Assembly (NCBI GenBank): GCA_029216955.1
Contig: JANAVB010015600.1
Coordinates: forward strand, 25,109,510 to 25,173,509
DNA: 64,000 nt
Source: Iris pallida
Lineage: Eukaryota > Streptophyta > Magnoliopsida > Asparagales > Iridaceae
Direction: 5' to 3'
The stretch's first letter is position 1. The number at the start of each line of letters is the position of its first letter. Positions 22,477-36,029 of this stretch are shown piece by piece. Below the pieces are notes generated by a model. It did not search any database. It was not told where the DNA came from and saw only the letters and a list, made by a program, of their open reading frames with translations. The position numbers and the translations under genes were made by a program.

Positions 22477-25400
22477 TGTCACGACCCGCACCCGCTTTTC
22501 GGACGCGAGCTCGTGAGCAAGCCAGCTACGTATCGAGCGGACTCCAGCCGAATTCGAATACGTATAAGCTATCAAGGTCATGGTATCATGGCTAATATGG
22601 TAATCTACAGTATATCTCAATCCACAAGAATATATAAAACAAGAATGAACAACTATGGGTCATGGTTTGCAGCCCATTAGCATATTGTCCGATTAGACTC
22701 CAAGAATGATATGAGTCTATAAAATAAGCAGAGTATATCATGGTATGGAATATAAAATACGAGAGGATAATAAAAAAATATCACAAACAAATACCTGTAT
22801 CCCTGCAGGTGTAATCACTACCATCCCGCTCTGCTAACTAACTCCATGCAGTCGCTAAACCTGAAAAGATCATCAGGTTCTCAGAGGACTAGCAAGATAC
22901 ATAAAACATGCCTATCTAACAGTTTAATCTTACAATAATATAAATAGGGTATAAACTGGAACTAGACATGTGGCTGACATGTGGCTACTGACAGGTAACT
23001 ATAAACACGGATACGGGATCAACTATGCATGAATGAACTGCTGGATGAACAAGTAAACAAGAGGTCAATGGAATACCAAACCTTCGCCCTGAATGGACTC
23101 GCAGGTTTGAACTAATCACTAACCCTCGCCCTGAATGTGGACTCACAGGTCAGTTTCAAGACAAGTCACGCTCGCCCCGTGTGTGGACTTGCAGGTTGTG
23201 GAAACGATACAGGAATAGCAGTTCAATCACACCTAGCTACTTGTAGACACGACTCAGTCAAGATATAGGTGACGACACGGTACAACTCAGTCATGACACA
23301 GGTAAGGACATCTCTAGCATGAACCATAATGTGGTCAAGCCTGGTGTAACTACGCTGTCAAGTCAGGAAATACTGATATACAAGCAAGACAATAAACTAG
23401 TAAACATGGTATCATATAAATCTATAGCAACTAAGGTAACTAAAGATAACATACTAAAACAGATAAACTATAAGCATGAAAATGAAATGTAGAGGGAGGC
23501 AAGGTATCTTGCCTAGAGTTGTCCAAACTTTGTGCTGCAAATATAGTACCAAAATCGCATCCAAGCCTAGGCACGAACTACGGTTGCTACAATCCTTAAG
23601 GCATCTATCATAGTCAAAACAACTAACCAAGTGTCACTACGCAGTATTTATATAACCTATTTACTGATACTATTCATTTTAGGGTTACTTAGGAAAATAC
23701 TTTATAATATTACATATATATTTACCACATATATGCAGGAGCATAAAAAATGGTTGTTGTGAATAAATTTATATATACCGAATATATAAATATTTAAACT
23801 CAGATGAGTATAATCATGGCTTTTGCATTTATAAAATTATTTGTATCCATATAGAGATACGAAATTCACATATGTGATTATATACTTAAAATATTATTTC
23901 ATAAGTAGTCTGAATACTAATATAAAATAGTCCATCATAAATATATCTTTATAAATACATATTTAGTAGTTTAGAAATAACATCAAGATATATGTATATA
24001 TTCATTATAATACCCATACGTTTAATATATAAAAATAACATATTTGTAAAAATAGGTGTGGATACGTATAGCATAATTATATCCCAAAATAAGCAACTAG
24101 AACTCCTCCTGGGAAAAACCATCTACATTTCTCACACATGTAGTTGTTATGATACTGATTGCATGGATTTCTCATAAAAGGTTGGAAAGGAAGAAGGAGC
24201 AAATACCAGAGGGAAGAATGGAGCCTTTGCTTGTGCACGAAGCGAGAAGGAGAGGCTCATTCTTCGATTTGTCAGAGCGAAGCTTGGAAGGAGAACGTCG
24301 CATCCTGAACGTGCTCTGGCAATCGGCCTGGCAGTGTTGTGCTGACCGTGAGGGCACGGGGATGATCGGCACAAGGCGTCCGGAAGCGCACGCCTGGGCG
24401 GTTCGCTTGCTCCGTGCAGGTGATAGCCGATTATGGACGACGTCTACAAGCTCTCCAACTCGCATGGTGGCGCCATACTGCCCGAAGGGGTACGGCTCTG
24501 CTGGTGCTCGACCGGCGGTATTACACGTTGGCACATGTAGCAGCGAACTCTGGGGTTGTCAAGGAGGTGCAGCTCTTGCTGCGAGGCTTGGATGTCGAGT
24601 TTGGCACTCGACGATCTTGTAGAGCCCGTCGTAGACGTAGACCTTCCTTATGGGGCTTTTGTCAGACTTCATCCCGCGGATGACACGGATCTCTATCTCA
24701 TAAGCCATGCTCCTTTCGAGCTTCTGGTCGACGGAGTGCTTGTGCATATTGGGCGCAGGGCCGCCGTGGCCCGTGTAGACAAGCTCGTAGCCCTTGTCGT
24801 CGTCGTCCTCATAGCCGTCGGTGACGATGATGCTAGTGGCCACAGACTCGTGGGTGGAGGAGCGGCTGGCGGGGACGGAGTGATGTGGTGGCACGAATCC
24901 AGGTGGGTCGGCTGCATCGACGGTGTCTCGGTGCTTGATGGTCGAGAGGTAGGATGGCTCGCGGAGGATGCGTTGACAGATGCTCGCGTATCTGCATCTT
25001 CGAGCTCGACAGAGCTTTGAAAATTGGACAAGGCTTAGGTAAAGGCAAGCGACAGGGAGAGCAATGGTTCGATTTGTAGTGTGGTGAAGAAAAATAACGA
25101 AGCAGAAGAAGAAGACGACACTGTGCGGCTAGGGTTTTAGGATGATACTGGATGATGCTTTATAAACAAGACCGAAAGGTTATGCCCCTTGCTGGGCCAA
25201 ATAGGGCCAATAAAATGCTATATAAAAATTAAAGAAGGGTGGTTGGTCCGGTTACTAATGGGCCTAGTTTTCTTAAAGATACAAAAAACAAAAACAATTT
25301 ATGTCACATATATTTTAGCCTTAAAAAATAGGGCATTAAAATATTAAAGAAGTTAATATTTCTTAACCTACTGTAAACGTAATAGGAAGTTCATTTTAAT

Positions 25401-26191
25401 ATAGTAAGCCAAGAATACTTATATTCTTATTAATAAAATAGATATATATTTGCATTGATAATGATAATAAGCCAAAACAATAATAGTAACATCCATAACT
25501 AATGTCAAGAAGTAATATAACACTTTTTAACTAACCTAACTAATTATTTAATACAACAACAGTATTATTAATAATACTAATAATCCTGATAACAACCAAA
25601 AATAATCCAATAGCAAGTGTAGTAAAGTTTGGTGAACCTAGTACGCACATTCTTTATTGGCTCCCGAAAATCTTATAAATATTGTAAATGCTATTAAAAT
25701 AATAATAATACTTGTAATGTATATATAACAAATATTAGAAATTAATTGCCAATTCCTAAAGATATTGCATCTACCTAGAATATGTCTAGGTGGCCGTATT
25801 GGTCTCACTACATGCCTACATGGACTTGGTTTTAGTTCGGCCCAGTTCGGATTAACTTGGTTCAAGTGGGTCTCTATAAGTCAATAAATCTCAATAATAA
25901 ATAATTAACTTATTTATAGTGATCATGTCACAACTTGACTTGGTTTTCTTAGTTAGGATACACTTATGGCTGAGTCTTCCCTGTCATGGCTAAAACACTA
26001 GACAAGGCACACCACTGCACTATCCGTGCCACTATTTCTAGTCACCTTGTACTCCAATTCCAAACCATGACCAAAGTCATCTACCGTAATAATTAACTAA
26101 TTAATTATATATAAAATTCTAAAAATCACTATTTAAATCAAATAAATAATGGAAAAAATATTTTCAAAATTTTTTGGGAAGGGAAACTACA
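22477..26191 (-). repeat. 5' LTR of D
   Basis: Partner of 18137-21882. Plus-strand start TGTCACGACCC, end GGGAAACTACA, followed by the GCTAA duplication at 26192-26196. Divergence from its partner is mostly C/T and G/A changes, densest at the terminus. It has three instead of four copies of the GGACTCGCAGGT motif. Confidence 0.9.
24172..25031 (-). pseudogene. Captured SRA-YDG segment, second copy (frameshifted)
   Basis: This copy in the 5' LTR of D matches 19846-20730. The SRA core is open at 24559-24890 (GYEDDDDKGYELVYTGHGG, IEIRVIRGMKSDK, KVYVYDGLYKIVE) and is closer to the family consensus at two places (YTGHGG, VIRG). One base is missing relative to the other copy between about 24878 and 24886 (GACGGAGTGATG against GACGTAGTCGATG), so the upstream MQPTHLD start is out of frame. 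An extra upstream ATG appears at 24995-24997. Downstream, 24172-24534 is an open frame of unknown origin. Confidence 0.75.
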
Positions 26192-26196
26192 GCTAA

Positions 26197-28177
26197 CCTG
26201 AAAAATATTGGCTTCCAGTCAGGAATGGAACGAGTACATTCTCACAACAGAATCAATAAATGACGAAATCCATAAATCTGTAATAATACTGAGATACATG
26301 ATAAACGGATAGACAGGAAATCATGGTAGGAATCATACGAGTAAAAGCAGGAAGACATGGTACACAAGACAAGAAATGATAAGAAAACTGTAATGTTATA
26401 AGGCTATATCTAACAAGTGATTTGAAATACACTTTCGACATGTAAACGGCTAAGGAGTAAATCCGGCACCCTGCACGTGTCGTGTGCAGCTGCTATTATT
26501 CAAGAATAGACATCATAGAGATATTTCTGGGTATGTTTACATGTCTACTAATATACTTCCTCGCCAGGCTAGTACCCATGGATTCAAACAGGTCACGAAC
26601 ACGAGAATATATTGGTCACGAACAACACTCAAGAATCCATAACTACTATCTCGTATGACAAGCGTGTCAAGAATCAACATGATATCAATGTAAAACATTA
26701 TTAAATATAGGAAATATAGAGATAATCAAATACGAAAACTATCAGAGATGTACTCGCCTGAGGTCCTGTGCTAGTGAAATCGATAATACTATACCACTCA
26801 ATGAGCCACAACAGTCAACACATGCAGAAGTCTCTGAATGCTGAAATAAACATTACCAATATTTTTAGAATAGTAAAATTAGCTAGGATTGCCTATTCTT
26901 AAGTCCAATTCTGGACACAGGGGCAAAACGGCAATTTCGGGTCAAAATGGTATCCGTCGTTGGACCCAGTTTGCACCGAAAAGCGTGCCAAAGTCTATGG
27001 TCTCTAAAGTCGTCAAACTATATGTTTACAGGTCCGGTTTTCTAATACAAACCCAACCATATGTCCAAAGTTAGATTCCGACGGGCCGTGCACAAAATTG
27101 CCCGTTAAGTCGGATCATGGGGCCCGCAAAACGGCGATCCGGTCAACTGTCTCAGAATCGGACCAAACTTGGCATACAGGACCAAAAAAATGATACGGTC
27201 CTGTTGGCGCAAGTTTTGTCTCGATCTGACGAACGTGCACAAAGTAATTAAAAAATTTGCACAGAGGCCGATACGGTGAATTTCGACGGATACGCATCAA
27301 ATTCGTTGCGCACACACAACCAATTTGAATTCCGTCAAAGCCTACACATCCGCAAAACCATTATGCACCTTTCGATGCTTTCGGTTCGCGACAATGTCGC
27401 CCGAATTGGCGGGACAAACGTCGTCTCGGAGGATTTTCTTAAATTTGCAAAACAGATTTCCTAGGTTTTTCTTCAATTTCAAATCGATTTAACTTGATAT
27501 AAAATAAATGAAATCAGAATCTAAAAGAAGCGTTTAGAAGCTATATTGGTAGTCATTAAATGTATTTAAACACTTTACTAAAACAATCAATGGACTGACG
27601 AATATTCGCCTTCCAAAATAGTTCCGTGTAATCAAAACTTTGTTTGATTCGGAACAGTTTTTCCGCCAGGTTGGTGTCAATTTTTTGGGTGATCTAGCGC
27701 ACTATAATTAAATCTATTTGAAGACATTTGAAGTCGTATAGGTTGGGAGTATACCTGCAAAACTGGTTCGAAGAATGGTCGAGCGAGTTGGCCGAACTTT
27801 TGTCGCAAACTTGGAGGCCAACAACACGGCTGCTGTATATTGCTGCTACTGTTGCTGCGAACTGCTACTCTGCAGCGGCTGTTGTGCCTCGCCTCTGTGC
27901 CTGGCCGGCCGGAGGTCCTACGGCGGCGTGTGCGTGCGTAGGGGAGGGGCGCGTGGGAGTTAGGGTTTGGGTTTGCGTGCTCTGTTCCTTCGATCTCTAC
28001 TGTATACGTTTATATATATATGTATACTCTCAGGTCGGGCTTAGCATTACTAGCGTGGGGTTTCTTGGGCCGGGTCTGTGCTGGTTTAGTTGGGCTGGGA
28101 TTTCCTTGTTTTATCTTTTATTGTTTTTCTTTTTCTTTTTCCATTTTCGCAATTAATATATATATATTTTTTTCGCA

Positions 28178-28262
<85 letters not shown>

Positions 28263-29230
28263 CACATATATGTATACATACTTCTATATATATTTATATA
28301 TATACACATACGCACATATATTATATATATTTGTACACATACTCACATTTATAATATATTAAATATAACAATTAAATATAACAATTATTGATTTATAAAA
28401 ATAACAAATAGACCATTAAATAAACACGAAGTATGTATATAGCAATATACGATCAAATGTATACCGAATACCATTTGTACATTTACTCTATAAACCCAAA
28501 TAAAGTCTAGGCAATTATATTTAGAAAATGCTATCGTAATTCCAAAGTAGAATATTTCTATAAATAACGATATTATATATATAATTCATTTGCTAATGAA
28601 TAATCAAATAAACGAATGCTATTGACATTATCTACGAACAATTACAATAATAACCATATAATAATAATACCAATAACCCACTAAATAACCAAAAGAGTCT
28701 TGGTGAACATATCTGGCCCTAGAAAATTGTACCAATATTCTGAAACTCTATTTAAATATTAATAATACACATTTTGTATGAATAACCAAATATTTAGAAA
28801 ATATTATTAAGTCCACCAAAAAGTTACAGAGTACTTGTACACACTTAAAAGTATGTCTACATAGGCTTGGGCTTGGTTTGTGTCCAATCTGGTCTTATTT
28901 GGTACAACCGGGTTCCCTAAAACTCAATAATATAATTAATAAATAAATAAATCTTCGGTAAGGGTTAAGTCGCAACTTGGCCTGGTTTTCCTAATTAGGA
29001 CACACTTATGGACAGGTCTTCCCTACCAGGGCTAATACACTAGTCAAAGCACGCCACTACACTATCTGTGCCACGATTTCTAGTCACCTTGTACTTCAAT
29101 TCCAAACCATGGCCAAAGTCATCTACCGTAATAATTAACTAATTAATTATTTATAAAATTCTAAAAATCACATTTAAATCAAATAAATAATATAAAAATA
29201 TTTCAAAAATTTTCGGGAAGGAGAGCTAAA
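26197..29230 (-). repeat. Left LTR of C, second segment
   Basis: Continues from 18136 after element D and matches 31213-34222. It includes the 'CAGTCAGGAATGGAAC' block at 26217, a leader/promoter region (27728-28020; minus strand TATATATATAAACG near 28008-28020 followed by CCCTAAC-type leader), and a (TA)n run at 28182-28256. The ORFs that cross the leader have no recognisable similarity. Confidence 0.85.
28182..28256. repeat. (TA)n microsatellite in the left LTR of C
   Basis: About 37 TA repeats. The matching site in the right LTR (33168-33225) has about 28 TA units followed by a (CA)n run to 33247. It lies roughly 160 bases upstream of the element's TATA box. Confidence 0.95.
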
Positions 29231-30936
29231 ATTTAATTTGAAAACTTAATAGTTATATGTCAATAAAACGTAGTCTCTATGGTATTCGAAACTCGTAAAC
29301 ATAATCGAAGTCATTTTACCGAGAATTTATGCCTTGCCAGTGTACAGCTAGCTGCATTAACCATTGCTTCCACAACTCAAGCTATATTGCTGTAACGAAT
29401 ACCGCATTCAACTCTATCTAATCTTGACATAGCAACTCAAGAATGAAATAAGACGACCATGACATAATTTTTTATAATTTTCGATCACCCATGCTTACTT
29501 GAAATTGTTTCAACTTAGGGGTCATGTCACGCCAGTGCGCTGCTGGCTGCAGTGAACCCACAGTCTCAATAATTCAAATAAGTGACGACAGTACGCTGCT
29601 GTCTTGTCATCACAAGTCATCAAAATTATTCCAACTATATCCTCAAGAATATCAAAGGAGTTTAAAATATCATACAAGTTGATAAAGATAGAAAAAGTGC
29701 AAGTATCTGTTCTTCAAGTATAAGATCAACTTATTAAAAAGAGAACAATTGATTAGGAAGGGTAATGATCGAAGCTAAAATAAGTAAAAAATCTTATAAC
29801 CCTTATTTCACAGATATTCAATATTCAACGTTTGAGAGAAAGAACTTTTGAATCCAAAAACTCAACTCGAGATTAATAGACAATTGAGGGAGAAGTTACT
29901 TTTTAAAAAATAATTCCTTAGGTTCAAGGAAAAGAATATAAGTGATAAGAACTTATGATATGGCGATGTTTAGAAAAGACATAAGATAGAGTTGTACAAA
30001 TGATCATGATTAGGAAGAATATGACCGAAGGCAAAAGAAATATAAACTTAAATTTATATTTCTCTAATATTCAGGATCGAGAAAAAATATGTATAAAGCA
30101 CTATGTCTACCTATTATGAATATATTTATACACAAATATATATATGTATAGCCTAAGTGAATCCCAAAAATCCTAAAATATCATTCTAAGAGAAGGTTAC
30201 CCTATTTCCAAGTAAAATATAAATTTAAATAGCAATAATACATATATTATATTAATATATAATTTATAGAAATCATTCACAATACTAGAAATGGACTACC
30301 AATATATATACACATCTATATATCTACATGGACAACGTTGGTCACTCTACATGACCACCAGGACTTGGGTTGGATTCGGGCTAGTTTGAAACAACCAGGT
30401 CTTCTAAAAGCCAACAATTCTAATAATGAATAATTAAATTATTCCTAGGATTATGTCGCGATTTGGCCTGGTTTTTCTAGTTAGTGTACACCTATGACTC
30501 GGCCTTCTCTACCATGACTAGAACACCAGTCAAAGTACTCGACCACACTCTCAATGCCAAAATTCTTGGTTATCTTGCTCTCCGAAACTTAACCGTAACT
30601 AAGGCCATTTATACTGAATATTTATAAAATTCTAAAAATTCATATTTTAATTCTAACAAGTAAATAGAAGGATATTTTCAAATTTTTGGGAAGATGTTAC
30701 GAATCTACCATTCTGAGAAATACCGTCGAATCAAAATGCGATGGTGTATCCTTCTATGAAAGTCATCTAGTGAAACCTATGTAGCAACCTTAACTACCCA
30801 AATGTCAATTTAAATTAGGGACACCTAGTCCTAACCATTTCCTAGTTGCAGGCTCGCAATAGTACGACTAACTTAAGCACCATCACAAGTTTGCATATTT
30901 TACGAAAACTAACCTGTATGAGCCACCACAAAAACT
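29231..30936 (-). other. Interior of element C, non-coding, with a related LTR tail
   Basis: No gag or pol motif is visible in 1.7 kb. From about 30330 to 30690 the sequence is a diverged copy of the last part of the same LTR family (compare 28860-29220: the GTCGC...TTTGGCCTGGTTTTTCTAGTTAG block and the GGGAAG end), followed at 30696 by a weak polypurine-like stretch. This suggests an older LTR remnant within C. The 30900-30936 end carries the GTGGTGGCTCATACAGG block next to the right LTR. Confidence 0.65.
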
Positions 30937-33165
30937 TGTCACCACCCGCACCCGCTTTTCGGATACGAGACGTGTCCAAGCCAGCCTACGTCGCAGAGTC
31001 GTCGGTAGAACGCTGTCACGGCCAAGATGCTCAAAATAAACTTTATTGCTCATTCACAATTCTAAATTTGATTACAACATTTACAATATTTATAATTAAA
31101 AAAATACAAAGTTCTCAGAATTAATTAAAATAATACAACCGCTATCTATTTCTAGGTTTCTGTCTGCAAGTACAGCCGTATCTTCCAAAGATAAGTGAAG
31201 CCACAGCTAACCTAAAATTTTTTGGTTTTCAGTCAGAAATGGAACAAGTACATTCTCACAACAGAAATGACGAAATCCATAAATCTGTAATAATACTGAG
31301 ATACATGATAAACGGATAGACATGGAATCATGGTAGGAATCATGCGAGTAAAAGTAGGAAGACATGGTACACAAGACAAGCAATAACAAGAAAACTATAA
31401 TGTAACAAGGCTATATGTAACAAGTGATTTGAAATACACTTTCGACATGTAAACGGCTAAGGGGTAAATCCGGCACCCTGTACGTGTCGTGTGCAGCTGC
31501 TATTATTTAAGAATAGACATCATAGAGATATTTTTGGGTATGTTTACATGTCTACTAATGTACTTCCCCGCCCGGCTAGTACCCATGGATTCAAACAGGT
31601 CACGAACACAAGAATATATTGGTCACGAACAACATGCAAGAATCCATAACTACTATCTCGTGTGACAAGCGTGTCAAGAATCAACATGATATCACTGTAA
31701 AACATTTATTAAATACAAGAAATATAGAGATAATCAAATACAAAAACTATCAGAGATGTACTCGCCTGAGGTCATGTGCTAGTGAAACCGATAATACTAT
31801 ACCACTCAATGAGCCACAACAGTCAACACATGCAGAAGTCTTCGGATGCTGAAATAAACATTACCAACATTTTCAGAATAGTCAAATTAGCTGGACTTGC
31901 TGTCCTTAAGTCCAATTCTGGGCATAGGGGCAAAACGGTAATTTTAGGTCAAAACGGTATCCGCTATTGGACCCACTTTGCACCGAAAAGCGTGCCAAAG
32001 TCTATGGTGTCTAAAGTCATCAAACTATATGTCTACAGGTCCAGTTTTCCAATACGAACCCAATCGTATGTCTAAAGTTGGATTCCGGCGGACCGTGCAT
32101 AAAATCGTCCGTTGAGTCGGATCGTGGGGCCCGTAAAACGACGATCCGGTCAACTGTCTCAGAATCGGACCAAACTTGGCACACAGGACCAAAAAAACGA
32201 TACGGTCCTGTTGGCGCATATTTCATCTCGATCTAACGAACGTGCACAAAGTAATTAGAAAATTTGTACAGAGGCCGATACGGTAAATTTTGACAGATAC
32301 GCATCAAATTCGTCGCGCACACGCAACCAATTTGAATTCCATCAAAGCCCACACGTCCGCGAAACCATTATGCACCTTTTGATGCTTTCGGTTCGCGACC
32401 ACGTCGCCCGGATTGGTGGGACGCACGTCGTCTCGAAGGATTTTTTTGAATTTCCAAAACAGATTTCCTAGGTTTTTCTTCAATTTCAAATCGATTTAAC
32501 TTGATATAAAATAAATGAAATCAGAATCTAAAAGAAGCGTTTAGAAGAGGTATAGGTAGTCGTTAAACGTATTCAAACACTTTACTAAAATAATCGATGG
32601 ACTGACGAATATTTGCCTTCCAAACCAGCTTTGTGGAATCGAAACTCTGTTTGATTCGGAACAGTTTTTCTGCCAGGTTGGCATCGATTTTTTAGGTGAT
32701 GTAGCTCACTATAATTAAATCTATTTGAAGACATTTGAAGTCGTATAGGTTGGGTGTATACCTACAAAACTGGTTCGAAGAATGGACGAGCGAGTTGGCC
32801 GAACTTTCGTCGCAAACTTGGACGCCAACAACACGGCTGTTGCATATTACTGCTACTGTTGCTGCGAACTGCTGCTCTGCAGCGGCTGTTGCCGCCTCGC
32901 CACCGCGCCTGGTCGGCCGGAGGTCCTGCAGCGACGCGCGTGTGCGTATGGGTGGGGTGCGTGGGAGTTAGGGTTTGGGTTTGCGTGCTCTATTCCTTCG
33001 ATCTCTACTATATACGTTTATATATATATGCATATATGCATACTCTCGGTTCGGGATTAGCATTGCTAGCGTGGGGTTTCCTGGGCCGGGTCTGTGCTGG
33101 TTTAGTTGGGCTGGGATTTCCTTGTTTTATCTTTTATTGTTTTTCTTTTTCTTTTTCCATTTTCG

Positions 33166-33248
<83 letters not shown>

Positions 33249-34222
33249 TACACATATATGTATACATACTACTATATATATTTGTATATATACACATACG
33301 CACGTATATTATATATATTTATACACATACTCACATTTATAATATATTAAATATAACAATTAAATATAACAATTATTGATTTATAAAAATAATAAATAGA
33401 CCATTAAATAAACACGAAGTATGTATATAGCAATATACGATCAAATGTATATTGAATACCATTTGTACATTTACTCTATAAACCCAAATAAAGTATAGGC
33501 AATTATATTTAGAAAATGTATCGTAATTCCAAAGTAGAATATTACTATAAATAACGATATTATATATATATAATTCATTTGCTAATGAATAATCAAATAA
33601 ACGAATGCTATTGACATTATCTAGGAACAATTACAATAATAACCATATAATAATAATAATACCAATAATCCACTAAATAACCAAAAGAGTCTTGGTGAAC
33701 ATATTTGGCCCTAGAAAATTATACCAATATTCTGAAACTCTATTTAAATATTAATAATACACATTTTGTATGAATAACCAAATATTTAGAAAATATTATT
33801 AAGTCCACCAAAAAGTTAGGGAATATTTCTACACACCTAAAAGTATGTATACATAGGCATGAGCTTGGTTTGGGTCCAATCTGGTCTAATTTGGTACAAC
33901 CAGGTTCCCTAAAACTCAATAATATAATTGATAAATAAATAAATCTTCGGTAAGGGTTAAGTCGCAATTTGGCCTAGTTTTCCTAATTAGGACACATTTA
34001 TGGACAGATCTTCCCTACTAGGGCTAATACACTAGTCAAAGCACGCCACTACACTATCCGTGCCACAATTTCTAGTCACCTTGTACTCCAATTCCTAACT
34101 ATGGCTAAAGTCATCTACCGTAATATTTAACTAATTAATTATTTATACAATTCTAAAAATCACATTTAAATCAAATAAATAATATAAAAATATTTCAAAA
34201 ATTTTCGGGAAGGGAAGCTATA
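30937..34222 (-). repeat. Right (5') LTR of C
   Basis: It starts TGTCACCACCCGC and ends GGGAAGCTATA, followed by the ATCTA duplication at 34223-34227; 3286 bp. TATA-like sequence lies at 33016-33029 on the minus strand. It matches the left LTR throughout, with microsatellite length differences. Confidence 0.88.
33168..33247. repeat. (TA)n(CA)n microsatellite in the right LTR of C
   Basis: TA run followed by CA run. The CA part is nearly absent from the left LTR at 28256. Confidence 0.95.
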
Positions 34223-34227
34223 ATCTA

Positions 34228-35110
34228 ACCCTCTAAATGCCTCAATCAAACCCAAAGTGGACCAAGGCTTCACATTGAGACACCAACGGTCCCCAATAGC
34301 TAACCAAACACTGCCAAGTGATATCCTCTTGGCTCAAACCTGCTTTGCTACTGCTACTATTCATGCATTGTTGCTGCTGGATAAGGGAGCAGGATCCCCT
34401 GCAGCTGTAATGCATTGCAGTACAATGCATGGCCTCACTACTGTTGCATGCTTGCAAGGCCAAGCTAAATACTGCTGCTGCTACGCTATATGTAGGGCAA
34501 GGTAATGCCCTACTGCTGCAACCAAGGCCAACACAAGCAACTTAAAGCCAGGTAAGCCAAGCTCTCTAATATAACTAATATACTAAATAAACTAATCCTC
34601 TGTAAACTCACATGAATGTAACACTCACATTCACAAATCTCTCTAACCGTCACAAACTCCGATCCTACATTCAAACCATACCAAATCGAAGGATCCAAAC
34701 TCTCACCTCTCACTCACGAACTCTGACTAAACATTCCTAATTTATAACTCACAAATTACTCTAAGGATACACCATGATATCCTAAACTATGACACTAGGA
34801 TACTAACTAAACCACCTCTAACATGAACTAAAATAACCAAATCTGAGAACTCACATATCTCTGAGCTAACTAAAACTAAATCCCTCTAATAACCCCCCCA
34901 CACACATACAGGGAAATAGCCAAGATACTAACATTTTAACATATCCTATGATATATACTGATATTAACATCTAACCAAGCTACTAACAACTGATACATTA
35001 ATATCCTGACACCATCTAAACTTGTTTCCTTTGATACATCTGAGAAAAACTTTGGATACACCATGGTATCCTAACGCACACACAACACTGTCTACTGCAG
35101 CAGAGCCAGG
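34228..35110 (-). repeat. LTR relic G2 (right part); no gene seen
   Basis: Resumes after element C (the ATCTA duplication joins 17860 and 34228). It is rich in CTCTAAC and GATACACCATGGTATCC-like stretches, with no recognisable gene; the ORFs at 34242-34505 look like chance frames in CTG/CAG-rich sequence. It is interrupted at 35111 by element B; the five bases before (CCAGG) would be one half of a target duplication whose partner was not found. Confidence 0.45.
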
Positions 35111-36029
35111 TGTAACACCCAGTTTTCTAGATGAGGGTAATTTTGAAATTTTGAAATTATAATTATTAATTATTGATAATTGATTTACATTATGATTTTT
35201 AGTGATTTTTAATAATTTTTAAACTATTTAGAAACTGGTTAAGTCATGACTTGTGATTTTGATGTGCTGCTAGTAAAACCTGAGAGACTGCATGACCTAG
35301 AGCCTAACCATGTCATTAGGATGTTTAATTATCATTTTTTTGGCCTAGGAATAATTTGGTCATTTTGACTTATTTGAATTATTTGGTGATTTGTTGAATT
35401 GGTGAATTCTAGTTTGACTTTGACTTGTTGAGACCTAGTGGACTAGCCTAGAAGCTAACCCTAGCTATGGTGACCCTAGTCTAACTTAGGTTAACCAACT
35501 TTTAGTCATTAGAAGCTAATTTTGGAATAGGAGGATTAGTTTAAGTGAAATCATATCATGACTATGCAATGACTTATGATTTCATGACTTAATGACTTGT
35601 GACTAAGCCCATAGCCCATTAGACTAAACCCTAACCCTAGTTTTTCACTTTATGACCAGCAAATAGGGCTCCCCCTCCCTATAAATACTCTCCTCATTTA
35701 GTTCTTGCCTCTTTTTATCATTCCAACACTTGGAGAAAAGAAAGGTAAGTTTTCCCCTTCCAAAAAAATCCTATTTTATTCATTTGATCTCCTTTTTCAT
35801 CCTAGTCTTTTGCATTGGGTTCTAAATTGAGTTTATGGACTGTTGGTGGAGAGCCATTTCAGTTTGGGATCAATTTGGAGTATTTGGCCATCAAGAGGAA
35901 CACCCCCAATTTGGAGCTTTTTTATGCAATTTGCATCTATAGGTAAAACCCTTTAAATTGTTTTAAATTTCAGTTTTCTTTGCATGTAGGGCTAGATCTA
36001 GGAGTCTCCTAGGTGTCCCTGAAAATTGG

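Larger units (their letters stand above)
18137..26191 (-). mobile_element. Giant-LTR element D carrying a captured SRA-YDG segment
   Basis: Direct repeats 18137-21882 (3746 bp) and 22477-26191 (3715 bp) enclose only 594 bp. Termini are TG...CA; GCTAA is duplicated at 18132-18136 and 26192-26196, and removing D restores the LTR of C. A polypurine tract sits next to the left repeat, so D is on the minus strand and the right repeat is the 5' LTR. There is no gag or pol. Each LTR holds a roughly 0.9-kb GC-rich insert with a fragment of a SUVH-type SRA domain. Confidence 0.9.
17861..34222 (-). mobile_element. Non-autonomous giant-LTR element C (with D nested in its left LTR)
   Basis: Two long repeats (left 17861-18136 plus 26197-29230, right 30937-34222), both about 3.3 kb, flank a 1.7-kb interior without gag or pol. 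TG termini and the ATCTA duplication show a single insertion; the outer right terminus reads TA, probably mutated from CA. Orientation follows the LTR-end block and the leader order (TATA, then CCCTAAC-type leader on the minus strand). The element must have been mobilised by enzymes from elsewhere. Confidence 0.85.

Noticed and set aside
27728..28156. 142-codon ORF with Cys/Ala-rich sequence (and its partner at 32735-33350)
   Set aside because: It lies on the strand opposite to element C and crosses the LTR leader and promoter; no recognisable domain; explained by GC-rich leader sequence.
34242..34505. Ser/Cys-rich ORFs on both strands between elements C and B
   Set aside because: CTG/CAG-rich sequence with open frames on both strands and no recognisable domain; more likely chance.
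35625..35645. AAACCCTAACCCTAG stretch (also near 51465) as interstitial telomere repeat
   Set aside because: Only two CCCTAA units; it lies at the same place in both B LTRs, so it is LTR sequence and common in plant LTR leaders.
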